DNA of 64,000 nt from an uncultured Aquimarina sp. (GTDB taxonomy: Bacteria > Bacteroidota > Bacteroidia > Flavobacteriales > Flavobacteriaceae), in NCBI GenBank assembly GCA_947502885.1, contig CANNBP010000012.1, positions 118,716 to 182,715 of the forward strand, given 5' to 3'. Positions 32,853 to 41,779 of this stretch are shown here, piece by piece; the stretch's first letter is position 1; each line of letters begins with the position of its first letter. The notes under the pieces were generated by a model, which did not search any database, had not been told where the DNA came from, and saw nothing but the letters and a program-made list of their open reading frames with translations. The position numbers were made by a program, and so were the translations under genes.

Positions 32853-35401
32853 CAAGATTTATTTGTTTTTGTATCTTTTTTTGGAGTGTTTTTGTTTCTT
32901 CTCAAGAAGAAATGAAAACGATTAATATTCATAATAAACCTTTATCTGATGTAATTTCTGTAATTGAGAATACTTATAATCTTAAATTCTCTTATATAGA
33001 CGATATAATTAAAGATAAAAGAATATCAATATATCTTACCCCAAAACTTTCTGTCGAAGATCTAATTAATAAGCTACAACAAAAAACACAACTACATTTT
33101 AAATCTACTGGAAATAAATACATTACGATTCGGTCGTTTAATAAAAAAGATCTAATCTCTATATGCGGTAATATTATAAGTACTGAAAAAAGACCTCTAA
33201 AAAATATTCAACTATTTTTTGCCTCAGATAGCATTTCTATACATACAAATAAAACCGGATATTTTGAAGCTCATCAAATACCATATAACACTAATATTTT
33301 CTTTACCGCTTCGGGATTTAAAGAAAAAGTAATTAATTCTAAGTTCTTTTTAAATGAAAAGTGTACGACCGTTTATCTTAGTCATAAACATGAAGAAGTT
33401 CTTGACGAAGTTTTTATCCAAGAACATTTAGGAAAAGGAATAACTCAAAATAAAAATGCAATCCACATAGACATTGATAAGGTAGAAGTCTTACCAGGGC
33501 AAACAGAACCCGATATTTTGCAAACGATACAGTTAACTCCTGGTGTTAGCAACCCTTTTGAAACAGCTTCGGGCATATTTGTACGAGGTAGTTCTCCCAA
33601 TCAAAATTTAATCTTATGGAATGGTATAAAAACCTATCAACAAGGACATTTATTCGGCATGATATCAGCTTTTAACCCTTATGTAGCAAAAGAAGTTGAT
33701 TTTTATAAAAGCGGCGTAAGCGCCAAATATGGAGATAGAGTTGCAGGAGTGATAGACATCAAATCAGAAAATAAAATTGCAAACAAATTCTCTGGTGGAT
33801 CAGGTTTCAATATGACCAATGCAGATATTGTAGGGCATATACCTATTATATCTAATAAAGCATCACTACAGGTATCTGGAAGAAGATCTTACACAGATAT
33901 TTTTGAAACTTTCACCTACAAACAACTTTCTGAACGTGTTTTTCAAAATACCAAAATCACAGAAAATTCTTCATTTGACAAAAAGAGTAACAATTTCTTT
34001 TATACCGATTATAATGTAAATCTTATAATAAAACCTTCAGACAAAAACATTGTTGAGGTTAACACTATTTACAATCGAAATGACTTAAACTTTAAGCAAG
34101 AAGGTGGCGCAGAATCTTTCAATGACAATCTCATTACCAAAAACGAAGGGTATAACATAAACTGGAAGCATTTTTTTAACAAAAGAGTATCGCAAAATAT
34201 TAGTGGATATTACACCAAATACAACTTGAACTACCAATTTATCACAAAAGAATTAGGTGTCACCAGCGAAATTGAGACTAAAAAAAATAGAGTTCGGGAT
34301 TATGGCGCTAATTATAGTTTAGAATTTAAACTATCTAATCACCAAAATGTATCTTTTGGGTATCAATTCTCAAAAAACAGAATTAAATATAAATTTGTAA
34401 CAACAACCACAAATTTTGAGCTCACTCTAGATGAAGATGATCGTTCATTGATTACACATGCCGCATTCGCAGAATATAAATTACAAAAAAAAGAGCATTA
34501 TCTCCTTTCTGCTGGATTACGCTTAAATCACTATAGCGAACTTAATAGCACACATATCGAACCCAGAATTTTTGCTCAAAAAAACATTTCAAAAAACTTA
34601 AAAATTAATACCAGTATAGAATACCGAAGTCAAGCAACTAGTCAAATAAGAGAATCTGTAATAAGTGAACTTTCCCTAGAAAATCAAATCTGGACACTAG
34701 CAAATGAGAATCAATTTCCAATTATTAATAGTTATCAATATACTTTTGGAGGTAAATACAAAAGAAATAACTGGTATTTTGACATCGATGGTTACTTTAA
34801 ACAAATTGAAAATATTACTTCTAGAACTTCTGGTTTTATAAACCCAACAGACAACACATATCACAGAGGTAAAAGTAGAGTTTTAGGGGTTGATTTTTTT
34901 ATTAAAAAGAAATTTAACAACTATAATTCTTGGATAAGTTATTCATATATCAATACTAGAAATTTATTTAACGGAATTAATCAAAATCTACCTTTTCCTG
35001 GTAACTGGAATATAGAACACACAATAAAATGGTCTCATTTTTACAAAATAAAGAATTTTCAATTCTCTCTCGGGTGGATGTGGCATACCGGTAAAGCATT
35101 TACCAAAATATCTAATGTAGATGATACTGGTACTATTCTCGTTTTAGAATATGACAAAATAAATGATCATAATTTACCTGAATACCACAGGTTAGACTTC
35201 TCCGGTATCTATGACTTTAAATTAAGAAAAAACGCATCTACACGTTACCGTATCGGCATATCTGTATTAAACCTTTACAATAAAAAAAATGTACTTAATA
35301 AAGAGTTTAGAACAACAAACTCAATTATGAGCAGACTCATTAATACCGAAATATATTCTTTAGGAATCACTCCTAACATAAGTTTTAGAGTGTTTTGGTA
35401 A
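32849..35401 (+). CDS. TonB-dependent receptor with STN signalling domain
   Basis: 850-residue outer-membrane receptor. After a signal peptide (to about 18) comes an STN domain (about 22-95: MKTINIHNKPLSDVISVIEN, LKFSYIDDIIKDKRISIYL), the part that passes the ligand signal to FecR. Then a short carboxypeptidase-regulatory-like domain (about 103-180), a plug (VLPGQTEPDILQTIQLTPGV, GIFVRGSSPNQNLILWNGI) and a barrel ending SFRVFW. The layout is that of a FecA-type transducer. The ligand is unknown. It is larger in function than an importer: with the sigma and FecR it forms a complete surface-to-promoter relay. Confidence 0.93.
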   Translation: MTRFICFCIFFWSVFVSSQEEMKTINIHNKPLSDVISVIENTYNLKFSYIDDIIKDKRISIYLTPKLSVEDLINKLQQKTQLHFKSTGNKYITIRSFNKKDLISICGNIISTEKRPLKNIQLFFASDSISIHTNKTGYFEAHQIPYNTNIFFTASGFKEKVINSKFFLNEKCTTVYLSHKHEEVLDEVFIQEHLGKGITQNKNAIHIDIDKVEVLPGQTEPDILQTIQLTPGVSNPFETASGIFVRGSSPNQNLILWNGIKTYQQGHLFGMISAFNPYVAKEVDFYKSGVSAKYGDRVAGVIDIKSENKIANKFSGGSGFNMTNADIVGHIPIISNKASLQVSGRRSYTDIFETFTYKQLSERVFQNTKITENSSFDKKSNNFFYTDYNVNLIIKPSDKNIVEVNTIYNRNDLNFKQEGGAESFNDNLITKNEGYNINWKHFFNKRVSQNISGYYTKYNLNYQFITKELGVTSEIETKKNRVRDYGANYSLEFKLSNHQNVSFGYQFSKNRIKYKFVTTTTNFELTLDEDDRSLITHAAFAEYKLQKKEHYLLSAGLRLNHYSELNSTHIEPRIFAQKNISKNLKINTSIEYRSQATSQIRESVISELSLENQIWTLANENQFPIINSYQYTFGGKYKRNNWYFDIDGYFKQIENITSRTSGFINPTDNTYHRGKSRVLGVDFFIKKKFNNYNSWISYSYINTRNLFNGINQNLPFPGNWNIEHTIKWSHFYKIKNFQFSLGWMWHTGKAFTKISNVDDTGTILVLEYDKINDHNLPEYHRLDFSGIYDFKLRKNASTRYRIGISVLNLYNKKNVLNKEFRTTNSIMSRLINTEIYSLGITPNISFRVFW

Positions 35402-35408
35402 TGATTAT

Positions 35409-35469
35409 AAAGGTAAATTGACTGAAGAAATATTTTTTTTTTTAAAAATCTATCTTAAAATTTACCTTT
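35409..35469 (+). terminator. Possible terminator after the TonB receptor gene
   Basis: 11-bp inverted repeat AAAGGTAAATT/AATTTACCTTT (35409-35419, 35459-35469) with a long 39-base loop that contains a T11 run. Loop length and the lack of a clean U-tract make this weak. Confidence 0.35.
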
Positions 35470-35526
35470 CCTTTTTAAGGATTAAACGATTTCCTGTAAC
35501 TTACGCATCTTAATAATTTCAGCACC

Positions 35527-36648
35527 ATGAGAAAAATGTTTTTAATAAAGTGTGTATTTATATTCTTTTTGATCAAATTTGGATATGCACAAGAAGTTCA
35601 TCCCGATTATACTATTACCGATAAAGTATCACATAAATGTACTCCAGTACTAAGTCAAGGAAAGACTGGTACGTGTTGGAGTTTTTCTACAACATCATTT
35701 ATTGAATCAGAAATATCGAGACTTGGGCATGATAACCATAACCTATCTGAATTATATCAGGTTAGAAATATGTATTTAGACAAAGCTCAAAATTATATTT
35801 TAAGAAAAGGTAAAGCTCAGTTTAGTGAAGGAGGATTGGCTCATGATGTTATGAATTCTATTAAAAAATATGGTGTTATACCTCATAATATATATTCTGG
35901 TTTTTCTATAAGTGGCGAAACCACCTATGACCATGATCATTTAGTTACCTTACTAAAAGGGATGGTAGATAGTGCCGTTAAGAACAAAATGCTTTCAAAA
36001 AATTGGTGGGAAAGCTTTAACTCTGTTCTTGATGTTTATATAGGAAAAAGACAGAAGAGTTTTACCTATAATAATAAAACATATACACCACATGAGTTTG
36101 CTAAAGAACTGGGCATAAACCCCGATAATTATGTTAGCATAACGTCCTTTACTCACCACCCGATGAATAGCTCATTTATTTTAGAAATACCTGATAACTT
36201 TTCTAATGGTTCGTATTTTAACGTTCCTCTAGATAAACTTCAAAGCATTGTTGATTCTGCTTTAGATAAAGGTTTCACAATTGCTTGGGATGGAGATGTT
36301 GGAGAATCTGGATTTAATAAGCATGTTGGGTTAGCAATCTTAACCAATGAAAAAGATCCTGAAAAGGTGTTTCGAACTTATATCACAGAAAACGAAGTAA
36401 CTCCCGAAACTAGACAAAGAGAATTTGAGCGTTACAATACGACAGATGACCACCTAATGCATATTGTAGGTAAGGGAGTTGATCAAAAAGGAAAAAAGTA
36501 TTACAAAGTTAAAAACTCTTGGGGTGAAGTTGGCAACTACAAAGGTTACATTTATATGTCTGAAGCTTATTTTAGAATGAAAACTATTTCTATCATGCTT
36601 CATAAAGACGGTATCGCAAATGACGTTAAAGAAAAACTTTCTTTATAA
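35527..36648 (+). CDS. Exported C1-family cysteine peptidase (bleomycin hydrolase/PepC-like)
   Basis: 373 residues with a signal peptide (to about 22, GYAQ). The catalytic Cys50 lies in SQGKTGTCWSFSTTSF, the His at 312 in DHLMHIVGKG and the Asn at 330 in YKVKNSWGE, so the papain-type triad is complete. The insertion between Cys and His with SEGGLAHDVMNSIKKYGVIP is typical of the aminopeptidase C/bleomycin hydrolase branch. Probably periplasmic or surface, trimming peptides. It has its own leader and shares a perfect bidirectional terminator with ndk. A link to the neighbouring receptor is possible but unproven. Confidence 0.9.
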   Translation: MRKMFLIKCVFIFFLIKFGYAQEVHPDYTITDKVSHKCTPVLSQGKTGTCWSFSTTSFIESEISRLGHDNHNLSELYQVRNMYLDKAQNYILRKGKAQFSEGGLAHDVMNSIKKYGVIPHNIYSGFSISGETTYDHDHLVTLLKGMVDSAVKNKMLSKNWWESFNSVLDVYIGKRQKSFTYNNKTYTPHEFAKELGINPDNYVSITSFTHHPMNSSFILEIPDNFSNGSYFNVPLDKLQSIVDSALDKGFTIAWDGDVGESGFNKHVGLAILTNEKDPEKVFRTYITENEVTPETRQREFERYNTTDDHLMHIVGKGVDQKGKKYYKVKNSWGEVGNYKGYIYMSEAYFRMKTISIMLHKDGIANDVKEKLSL

Positions 36649-36670
36649 TTATCTTTGAATTACAAATAAT

Positions 36671-36715
36671 CATATAAAAAAACCATCTCTATACTAGAGA
36701 TGGTTTTTTTATATG
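36671..36715. terminator. Bidirectional terminator between the C1 peptidase and ndk
   Basis: Perfect 21-bp stem (36671-36691 with 36695-36715), loop TAC, core ACCATCTCTA/TAGAGATGGT flanked by A7/T7. Serves the convergent genes on both sides. Confidence 0.95.
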
Positions 36716-36725
36716 TGTCGTTTTA

Positions 36726-37145
36726 TTAAAACTGCTCTCTTCCTGAAAAATGAAAAGCACCTTCAATAGCAGCATTATCATCACTATCACTACCATGTAC
36801 TGCATTTTCACTAATTGAAGTAGCAAATTTCTTACGAATGGTTCCTTCTGCTGCTTCTTCAGGATTAGTTGCCCCAATTAGAGTTCTAAAATCCTCTACT
36901 GCATTTTCTTTTTCAAGAATTGCAGCCACAATAGGACCACTAGTCATATACTCAACTAATTCTCCGTAAAACGGACGCTCACTATGTACTGCATAAAAAG
37001 CTTTTGCATCATCAGTTGTAAGTTGTGTTAATTTCATAGCCACAATTCTAAAACCAGAAGCTGTTATTTGTTCTAGGATTGCACCAATATATCCCTTTCT
37101 TACCGCATCAGGTTTAAGCATTGTAAATGTTCTGTTCGTTGCCAT
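36726..37145 (-). CDS. ndk: Nucleoside-diphosphate kinase
   Basis: Transfers the terminal phosphate between nucleoside triphosphates and diphosphates through a phospho-histidine; cytoplasmic. 139 residues, standard. TFTMLKPDAVRKGYIGAIL at the N-terminus, RPFYGELVEYMTSGPIVAAIL in the middle, and the active-site block NAVHGSDSDDNAAIEGAFHF with His117. It is a single gene, with a complete TTG-N19-TACTTTTG promoter and a shared terminator. Confidence 0.97.
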   Translation of the reverse strand: MATNRTFTMLKPDAVRKGYIGAILEQITASGFRIVAMKLTQLTTDDAKAFYAVHSERPFYGELVEYMTSGPIVAAILEKENAVEDFRTLIGATNPEEAAEGTIRKKFATSISENAVHGSDSDDNAAIEGAFHFSGREQF

Positions 37146-37230
37146 AGTCTATTTTTGTTAACTACTTCTGGTATCGAAGTATGTATTAATAATAATGAGT
37201 ATCTAAAACTCTGTTTTCAAAATTTTTGTG

Positions 37231-37260
37231 CAAAAGTATATATAAAAGCTTCAAAAACAA
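37231..37260 (-). promoter_or_regulatory. Housekeeping promoter of ndk
   Basis: On the minus strand TTG (37260-37258), 19 bases, TACTTTTG (37238-37231): an exact Bacteroidetes-type promoter. Start expected near 37224, giving a leader of about 80 bases. Confidence 0.8.
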
Positions 37261-37405
37261 GAATAATTGAATGAAATCGATTATTAACAAATTTAATTCT
37301 TCTTTAACTTGAAGACCTTAAATTGGTATTCATCAGGAATATAAGTTAAAAAACAAGTCATTTTATAAAAATTATTGTTCCTTACTACTCAAATGTTATT
37401 TATTG

Positions 37406-37413
37406 TATCTTCG
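37406..37413 (+). promoter_or_regulatory. Predicted -7 box for nrnA-gldI-PPIase
   Basis: TATCTTCG matches TAnnTTTG at all but one position and ends only seven bases before the nrnA ATG, so the transcript may be leaderless. No TTG stands at 17-23 bases upstream. Confidence 0.45.
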
Positions 37414-37420
37414 CTGACCT

Positions 37421-38437
37421 ATGAATACTACAGTAACTAATAAAATAAAAGAAGTCCTTTCTTCTTCAAAAAAAATTGTGATCGTAACCCACAAAAATCC
37501 AGATGGTGATGCTATTGGTTCTAGTTTAGCACTTTACCATTATCTTATAAGTATTGGACATGAAGTAACTGTAATTACTCCTAATGATTACCCTGATTTT
37601 TTAAAATGGGTACCCAATGAAAATACCGTTTTAAAGTATGATAATGATGTAGCAACTTCTACCTTAAAAATTGAAGAAGCGGATCTTATTTTTACATTAG
37701 ATTTTAATCACTTATCACGAAGTGGTAATATGGAAGGAGTTTTAAAAACATCCAATGCTACTTTTATAATGATTGATCATCATCAACAACCAGATGATTA
37801 TGCAACTTATACCTATAGTGATTCAGAGATATGTTCTACATGTCAAATGGTCTATCACTTTATAGAAAAATTAGATGACATTGATAAAATTACGCCCGAA
37901 ATTGCTACTTGTATTTATTTAGGAATCATGACTGATACAGGATCTTTTAGGTTTAGATCTACAACAAGTACAACTCATAAAGTAATATCGGACCTTATAG
38001 ATAAAGGAGCAGACAATACTAGTATACATGAAAAGGTATATGATGCTAATACATTGTCTAGGCTTCAATTAAAAGGTGTTGCATTAAAAAACTTAAAAAT
38101 ACTATCAGAATATAACACAGCCTATATTACAATTTCCCAAAAAGAATTAGATCAAAATAACTTCAAAAAAGGAGATACCGAAGGTTTTGTAAACCTAGGA
38201 CTATCAATAAACGGAATTAAATTTGCTGTAATCTTCATAGAAAATAAAGGGGAAAGTATTATTAAAATTTCGTTTCGTTCAAAAGGCGAATTCTCAGTAA
38301 ATGAATTTTCAAGAAATCATTTTGATGGAGGGGGACATCACAATGCCGCTGGTGGTAGAAGTTATCTATCTTTACCCAAGACAGTTGAAAAATTTATTAG
38401 TATCTTACCATCTTATAAAAATGTCCTGAACCAATGA
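37421..38437 (+). CDS. nrnA: DHH-family oligoribonuclease/pAp phosphatase (NrnA-like)
   Basis: Degrades nano-RNA and converts 3'-phosphoadenosine 5'-phosphate to AMP; cytoplasmic, Mn-dependent. 338 residues. DHH-domain motifs: VTHKNPDGDAIGSSLALYH near 22-40, TLDFNHLSRSG, MIDHHQQPDDYAT near 120 (DHH), and GIMTDTGSFRFRST near 170. The DHHA1 domain closes with NHFDGGGHHNAAGG near 310. It overlaps gldI by four bases, so it leads a three-gene operon. Confidence 0.94.
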   Translation: MNTTVTNKIKEVLSSSKKIVIVTHKNPDGDAIGSSLALYHYLISIGHEVTVITPNDYPDFLKWVPNENTVLKYDNDVATSTLKIEEADLIFTLDFNHLSRSGNMEGVLKTSNATFIMIDHHQQPDDYATYTYSDSEICSTCQMVYHFIEKLDDIDKITPEIATCIYLGIMTDTGSFRFRSTTSTTHKVISDLIDKGADNTSIHEKVYDANTLSRLQLKGVALKNLKILSEYNTAYITISQKELDQNNFKKGDTEGFVNLGLSINGIKFAVIFIENKGESIIKISFRSKGEFSVNEFSRNHFDGGGHHNAAGGRSYLSLPKTVEKFISILPSYKNVLNQ

Positions 38438-38985
38438 AATTAACACTGAGCATATTTTGCCTTGTCGTTTTATTAACCTCATGTAAAACACCCGAAGCTC
38501 GAAAACCTGTAAATATTAAATCTGGATCATTCATTTCTAAGTCTATAGATCGTAATAAGCAATTGGCTGCTAAAGAAGAGGCTAGAATCCAAAAAATCAT
38601 CAAGAATGATACAGTCAATAATTATATTGCATCAGAGACCGGATTTTGGTATTATTATAACAAAAAGGATACAATAGCCGGGATTACTCCAAAATTTGGC
38701 GATATAGTTACTTTCAACTATAACATCAAAGATCTTAGTGGCAATATTATCTATAGCCAACAAGAATTAGACACGATATCATACCGCATTGACAAACAAG
38801 AATTATTTTTAGGACTTAGAGAAGGAATAAAACTGATGAAACAAGGAGAAATGGTAACATTTCTTTTCCCGTCTTATCAGGCGTATGGATATTATGGCGA
38901 TGATTATAAGATTGGAACAAATATTCCGTTAATATCAGAAGTAAAACTAAATACAATTACGAAAGAATCAACAACAGAAAATTAA
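38434..38985 (+). CDS. gldI: Gliding-associated FKBP-type prolyl isomerase lipoprotein GldI
   Basis: 183-residue lipoprotein (LVVLLTSC, Cys17) with an FKBP-type peptidyl-prolyl isomerase domain at about 85-180 (FGDIVTFNYNIKDLSGNIIY, LREGIKLMKQGEMVTFLFPS, AYGYYGDDYKIGTNIPLI). GldI is needed for gliding in Flavobacterium johnsoniae and is thought to help fold or stabilise other Gld proteins. Its presence is a hint that the organism has the gliding/type IX secretion machinery, though other gld genes are outside this window. Follows nrnA with an ATGA-type overlap. Confidence 0.88.
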   Translation: MKLTLSIFCLVVLLTSCKTPEARKPVNIKSGSFISKSIDRNKQLAAKEEARIQKIIKNDTVNNYIASETGFWYYYNKKDTIAGITPKFGDIVTFNYNIKDLSGNIIYSQQELDTISYRIDKQELFLGLREGIKLMKQGEMVTFLFPSYQAYGYYGDDYKIGTNIPLISEVKLNTITKESTTEN

Positions 38986-38996
38986 TTACCATAAAA

Positions 38997-40130
38997 ATGA
39001 AAAAATTAAATTTATTATTTTTGGCCATTATTGCACTGGCACTTAACAGTTGTAACGAAAAATACCCAGAACTTGAAGATGGTATCTATGCAGAAATTAT
39101 CACAAATAGAGGCGCTGCTGTAGCCAAGTTATTTTATGATCAAACTCCAATGACCGTTGCTAACTTTGTTTCTTTGGCAGAAGGAACTAATACTATGGTC
39201 GATAGCACGTACAAAGGAAAAAAATATTATAATGGCATTATTTTTCATAGAGTAATTAAGGAATTTATGATTCAGACAGGAGACCCTCTTGGTACTGGTA
39301 CAGGAGATCCTGGTTATAAATTTCCTGACGAAATCGTAGACTCACTTACTCATAAATCCAAAGGTATATTATCCATGGCCAATTCTGGTCCTGGCACCAA
39401 CGGAAGTCAATTCTTTATTACTTTAAAAGAGACTCCATGGCTAAATGGAAAACATACTGTTTTTGGAGAAATTGTAATAGGTCAAGATGTTATAGATAGC
39501 ATAGGTACAACCAAAACAGTTGCTAGAGACAAACCTGAAAGTGAAATAAAAATGCTTGAAGTTAATATCATTCGTAAAGGTAGTGATGCAAAAGCATTTG
39601 ACACCAAAACAGCATTTACAGACAAAATAAAAGTTCTTGAAGAAGAAAAAGAAGAAAAGGAACGATTAGCTAAAGAATTAGGAGAAAAGACTGCTGCAAA
39701 ATTCAATGAATTGAAAGCCACTGCAACTAAACTAGAAAGTGGATTAGAAATTGTGTTTACTCACAAAGGAGATGGTGAGCAACCCAACCAAGGTGATACT
39801 GTTAATGTAAATTATGCCGGTTATTTTGCAAGTGGAAAAGTATTTGATACTAATATTGCTGAAAAGGCAAAAGAACTAGGAGTTTATAATGAGCGTAGAG
39901 CTGCAGATCCTAGAGGATATGCTCCAATTCCAATGCCGTATTCTCCAGATGCCCAAATGATCCCTGGATTTAGAGAAGGTGTACAACAAATGAAAATAGG
40001 TGATAAAGCCATTTTATTTATCCCTGCACATCTAGGTTATGGAGAAAGAGGAGCTGGCCCAATTCCTCCTAATACCGATATTGTATTTGAAATAGAGTTG
40101 GTTAATATTGCACAAGAAGCTAACCAATAA
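38997..40130 (+). CDS. Periplasmic cyclophilin-FKBP fusion prolyl isomerase
   Basis: 377 residues, lipoprotein signal LALNSC (Cys19). Two different prolyl-isomerase folds are joined: a cyclophilin domain at about 28-195 (GIIFHRVIKEFMIQTGDP, GTGDPGYKFPDE, MANSGPGTNGSQFFIT, LNGKHTVFGEI) and an FKBP domain at about 240-375 (GDTVNVNYAGYFASGKVFDT, MIPGFREGVQQMKIGDKAIL, GYGERGAGPIPPNTDIVFE). A charged helix (about 207-230) links them. It follows gldI by 11 bases, so two or three isomerase domains of the same compartment are co-expressed, suggesting a general folding role for exported proteins. Confidence 0.93.
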   Translation: MKKLNLLFLAIIALALNSCNEKYPELEDGIYAEIITNRGAAVAKLFYDQTPMTVANFVSLAEGTNTMVDSTYKGKKYYNGIIFHRVIKEFMIQTGDPLGTGTGDPGYKFPDEIVDSLTHKSKGILSMANSGPGTNGSQFFITLKETPWLNGKHTVFGEIVIGQDVIDSIGTTKTVARDKPESEIKMLEVNIIRKGSDAKAFDTKTAFTDKIKVLEEEKEEKERLAKELGEKTAAKFNELKATATKLESGLEIVFTHKGDGEQPNQGDTVNVNYAGYFASGKVFDTNIAEKAKELGVYNERRAADPRGYAPIPMPYSPDAQMIPGFREGVQQMKIGDKAILFIPAHLGYGERGAGPIPPNTDIVFEIELVNIAQEANQ

Positions 40131-40143
40131 AAAAATAAATATC

Positions 40144-40194
40144 GTTAAAACACAAAGACCTTTCAGTTAAACTGAAAGGTCTTTGTGTTTTAAC
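40144..40194. terminator. Bidirectional terminator, 24-bp perfect stem
   Basis: GTTAAAACACAAAGACC... at 40144-40167 pairs exactly with 40171-40194 around the loop TAA. The foot is A/T-rich on both sides, serving the convergent PPIase and transglutaminase genes. Confidence 0.93.
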
Positions 40195-40227
40195 ATACTT
40201 AAACTCAATTAACATCAAATCAAGAAT

Positions 40228-41415
40228 CTAAATTTTGCTATAAAACAATAACCTTCTTTTTTCATGTTCTGTATTCATATACTCATTCAAAAACTCTTTT
40301 TGTCTTTCTACTCTTGATAACATTGATATTATTTCCTCACGTAATTCAAGAATAAGAAGAAGAATTTTTCTATCGCCTTTATAGGTAGAATTTATTATGG
40401 TTTTTGATATGATAAACTTTTTTTCTATTAGATCAAGTTTCGCCTTTATTAACTTATCTTTCTGATAAGGAAAAAACTCATTATTCCAATAATCCACATA
40501 CTCATTAAACGAAACAATCCCCTCTCTATACAATCCTAATGCCTCATTATATCTATCTGCTGTATTATTAAAATAATGTGTATTTATATTTTCATCTAAT
40601 ACACTTACATACTCATGTATTAACTTTTTATTATAAACTCTACTACCTTTATTCTTTTCAATTCTAGTTTTTTCTGAAATCAAATTTTCAATACGAGATC
40701 TCATACTATATACCTGAAGACTATCTGTAAAATCAAAATATTGTCTTTCTATATTTTTCTTTTCAATACTTGATCCAAAATCTTCATGAGTAATTGGATA
40801 ATCTAAAAGTTGCCATTGAGGATCAAAAGGCATATGAGATTTAATAAGCTCTTCTGGGGCAATTTTAAAAAAACGATAATTGGTCATTTTGATGTACTTA
40901 GAATTCCTAATTAATCCAGCTCCCCAGGTAGGATCAAACAAATACCATCTCGAATCAATTTGAGCAGCACACCATGCATGAATATTCGAATCTACTAATC
41001 CATGCTGTTTGGTATACCCATAAATTAGATGTGATTTGATATTTACCATAGAAGCAAGTGCGTTAAACAATTCTACATAATCATAACAAACTCCCTTTCT
41101 AGATAAAAAAGTTCTATCAATACTTATCATATGCTCAAGTTCAAAATCATGCTTTTGGTTTATATTATATTCTATATTTTCGGTAATCCAATTAAATATT
41201 ATTTTTAATTTTTCCTCATCAAAGAAGTTTCTATCATTAATATAGTTTGCAATATCTCTAGGGGTATGAACTAAAGAATCAGGAATTCGTAATGTAGAGT
41301 CATCACAACAAGATGTAGAACTTGACGAACTATAAGTATGCTTTTGTGGTGTAACACAACTAGTAAAACATACAAACCATGCAAAAATTATCAAGCTATT
41401 TTTTACCATAAACAT
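40228..41415 (-). CDS. Transglutaminase-like lipoprotein
   Basis: 395 residues with a lipoprotein signal (FVCFTSC, Cys20). The transglutaminase-like domain (about 60-185) keeps the catalytic triad: Cys in SRKGVCYDYVELFNAL, His in SNIHAWCAAQI and Asp in WYLFDPTWGAG. In bacteria such domains act as peptidases or cross-linking enzymes, and the reaction is unknown here. The C-terminal half (about 220-395) is helical and charged, possibly coiled coil. There are two in-frame starts six bases apart (41415 and 41409), which do not change the product. Confidence 0.85.
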   Translation of the reverse strand: MFMVKNSLIIFAWFVCFTSCVTPQKHTYSSSSSTSCCDDSTLRIPDSLVHTPRDIANYINDRNFFDEEKLKIIFNWITENIEYNINQKHDFELEHMISIDRTFLSRKGVCYDYVELFNALASMVNIKSHLIYGYTKQHGLVDSNIHAWCAAQIDSRWYLFDPTWGAGLIRNSKYIKMTNYRFFKIAPEELIKSHMPFDPQWQLLDYPITHEDFGSSIEKKNIERQYFDFTDSLQVYSMRSRIENLISEKTRIEKNKGSRVYNKKLIHEYVSVLDENINTHYFNNTADRYNEALGLYREGIVSFNEYVDYWNNEFFPYQKDKLIKAKLDLIEKKFIISKTIINSTYKGDRKILLLILELREEIISMLSRVERQKEFLNEYMNTEHEKRRLLFYSKI

Positions 41416-41779
41416 TTTTTTGTAGAGGAAACATTAAGGCGCTTTTTAAATACTTAATACAATACAAAATCACAAAACACGACCGACGAGCAATGTACTT
41501 TTTTAGTTAATTCTAATATTTCAAATCTCTAAAATACCTAAAAAACTTCTTTAACATAAAGGGCCTTCAAATTAATAACAGTCTTTTCAATACATAATCT
41601 ATTTACGTCTTGATTTCGTTCTTGTTATAAATTCCAGTAATTATATCTCCTGTGCATGGATTGGATTTCTACTTTTAGAATATCAAAGATTCATAATTTA
41701 TGAGATGATTTTATAAAAAAAATCGCTCCCAAAGTCTAAACTAAGGGAGCGATTATTATAAAATACAAATTTTATCTAA
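41416..41779. other. 364-base intergenic region between the transglutaminase gene and pepD
   Basis: Both flanking genes read left. The right end holds the pepD terminator (41715-41754). The remaining 300 bases should contain the transglutaminase promoter, but I find no convincing TTG/TAnnTTTG pair. No open frame worth reporting. Confidence 0.6.
41715..41754 (-). terminator. Intrinsic terminator of pepD
   Basis: 10-bp stem AATCGCTCCC/GGGAGCGATT (41721-41730, 41745-41754). The A8 run at 41715-41722 gives a U-tract on the minus strand. Confidence 0.88.
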
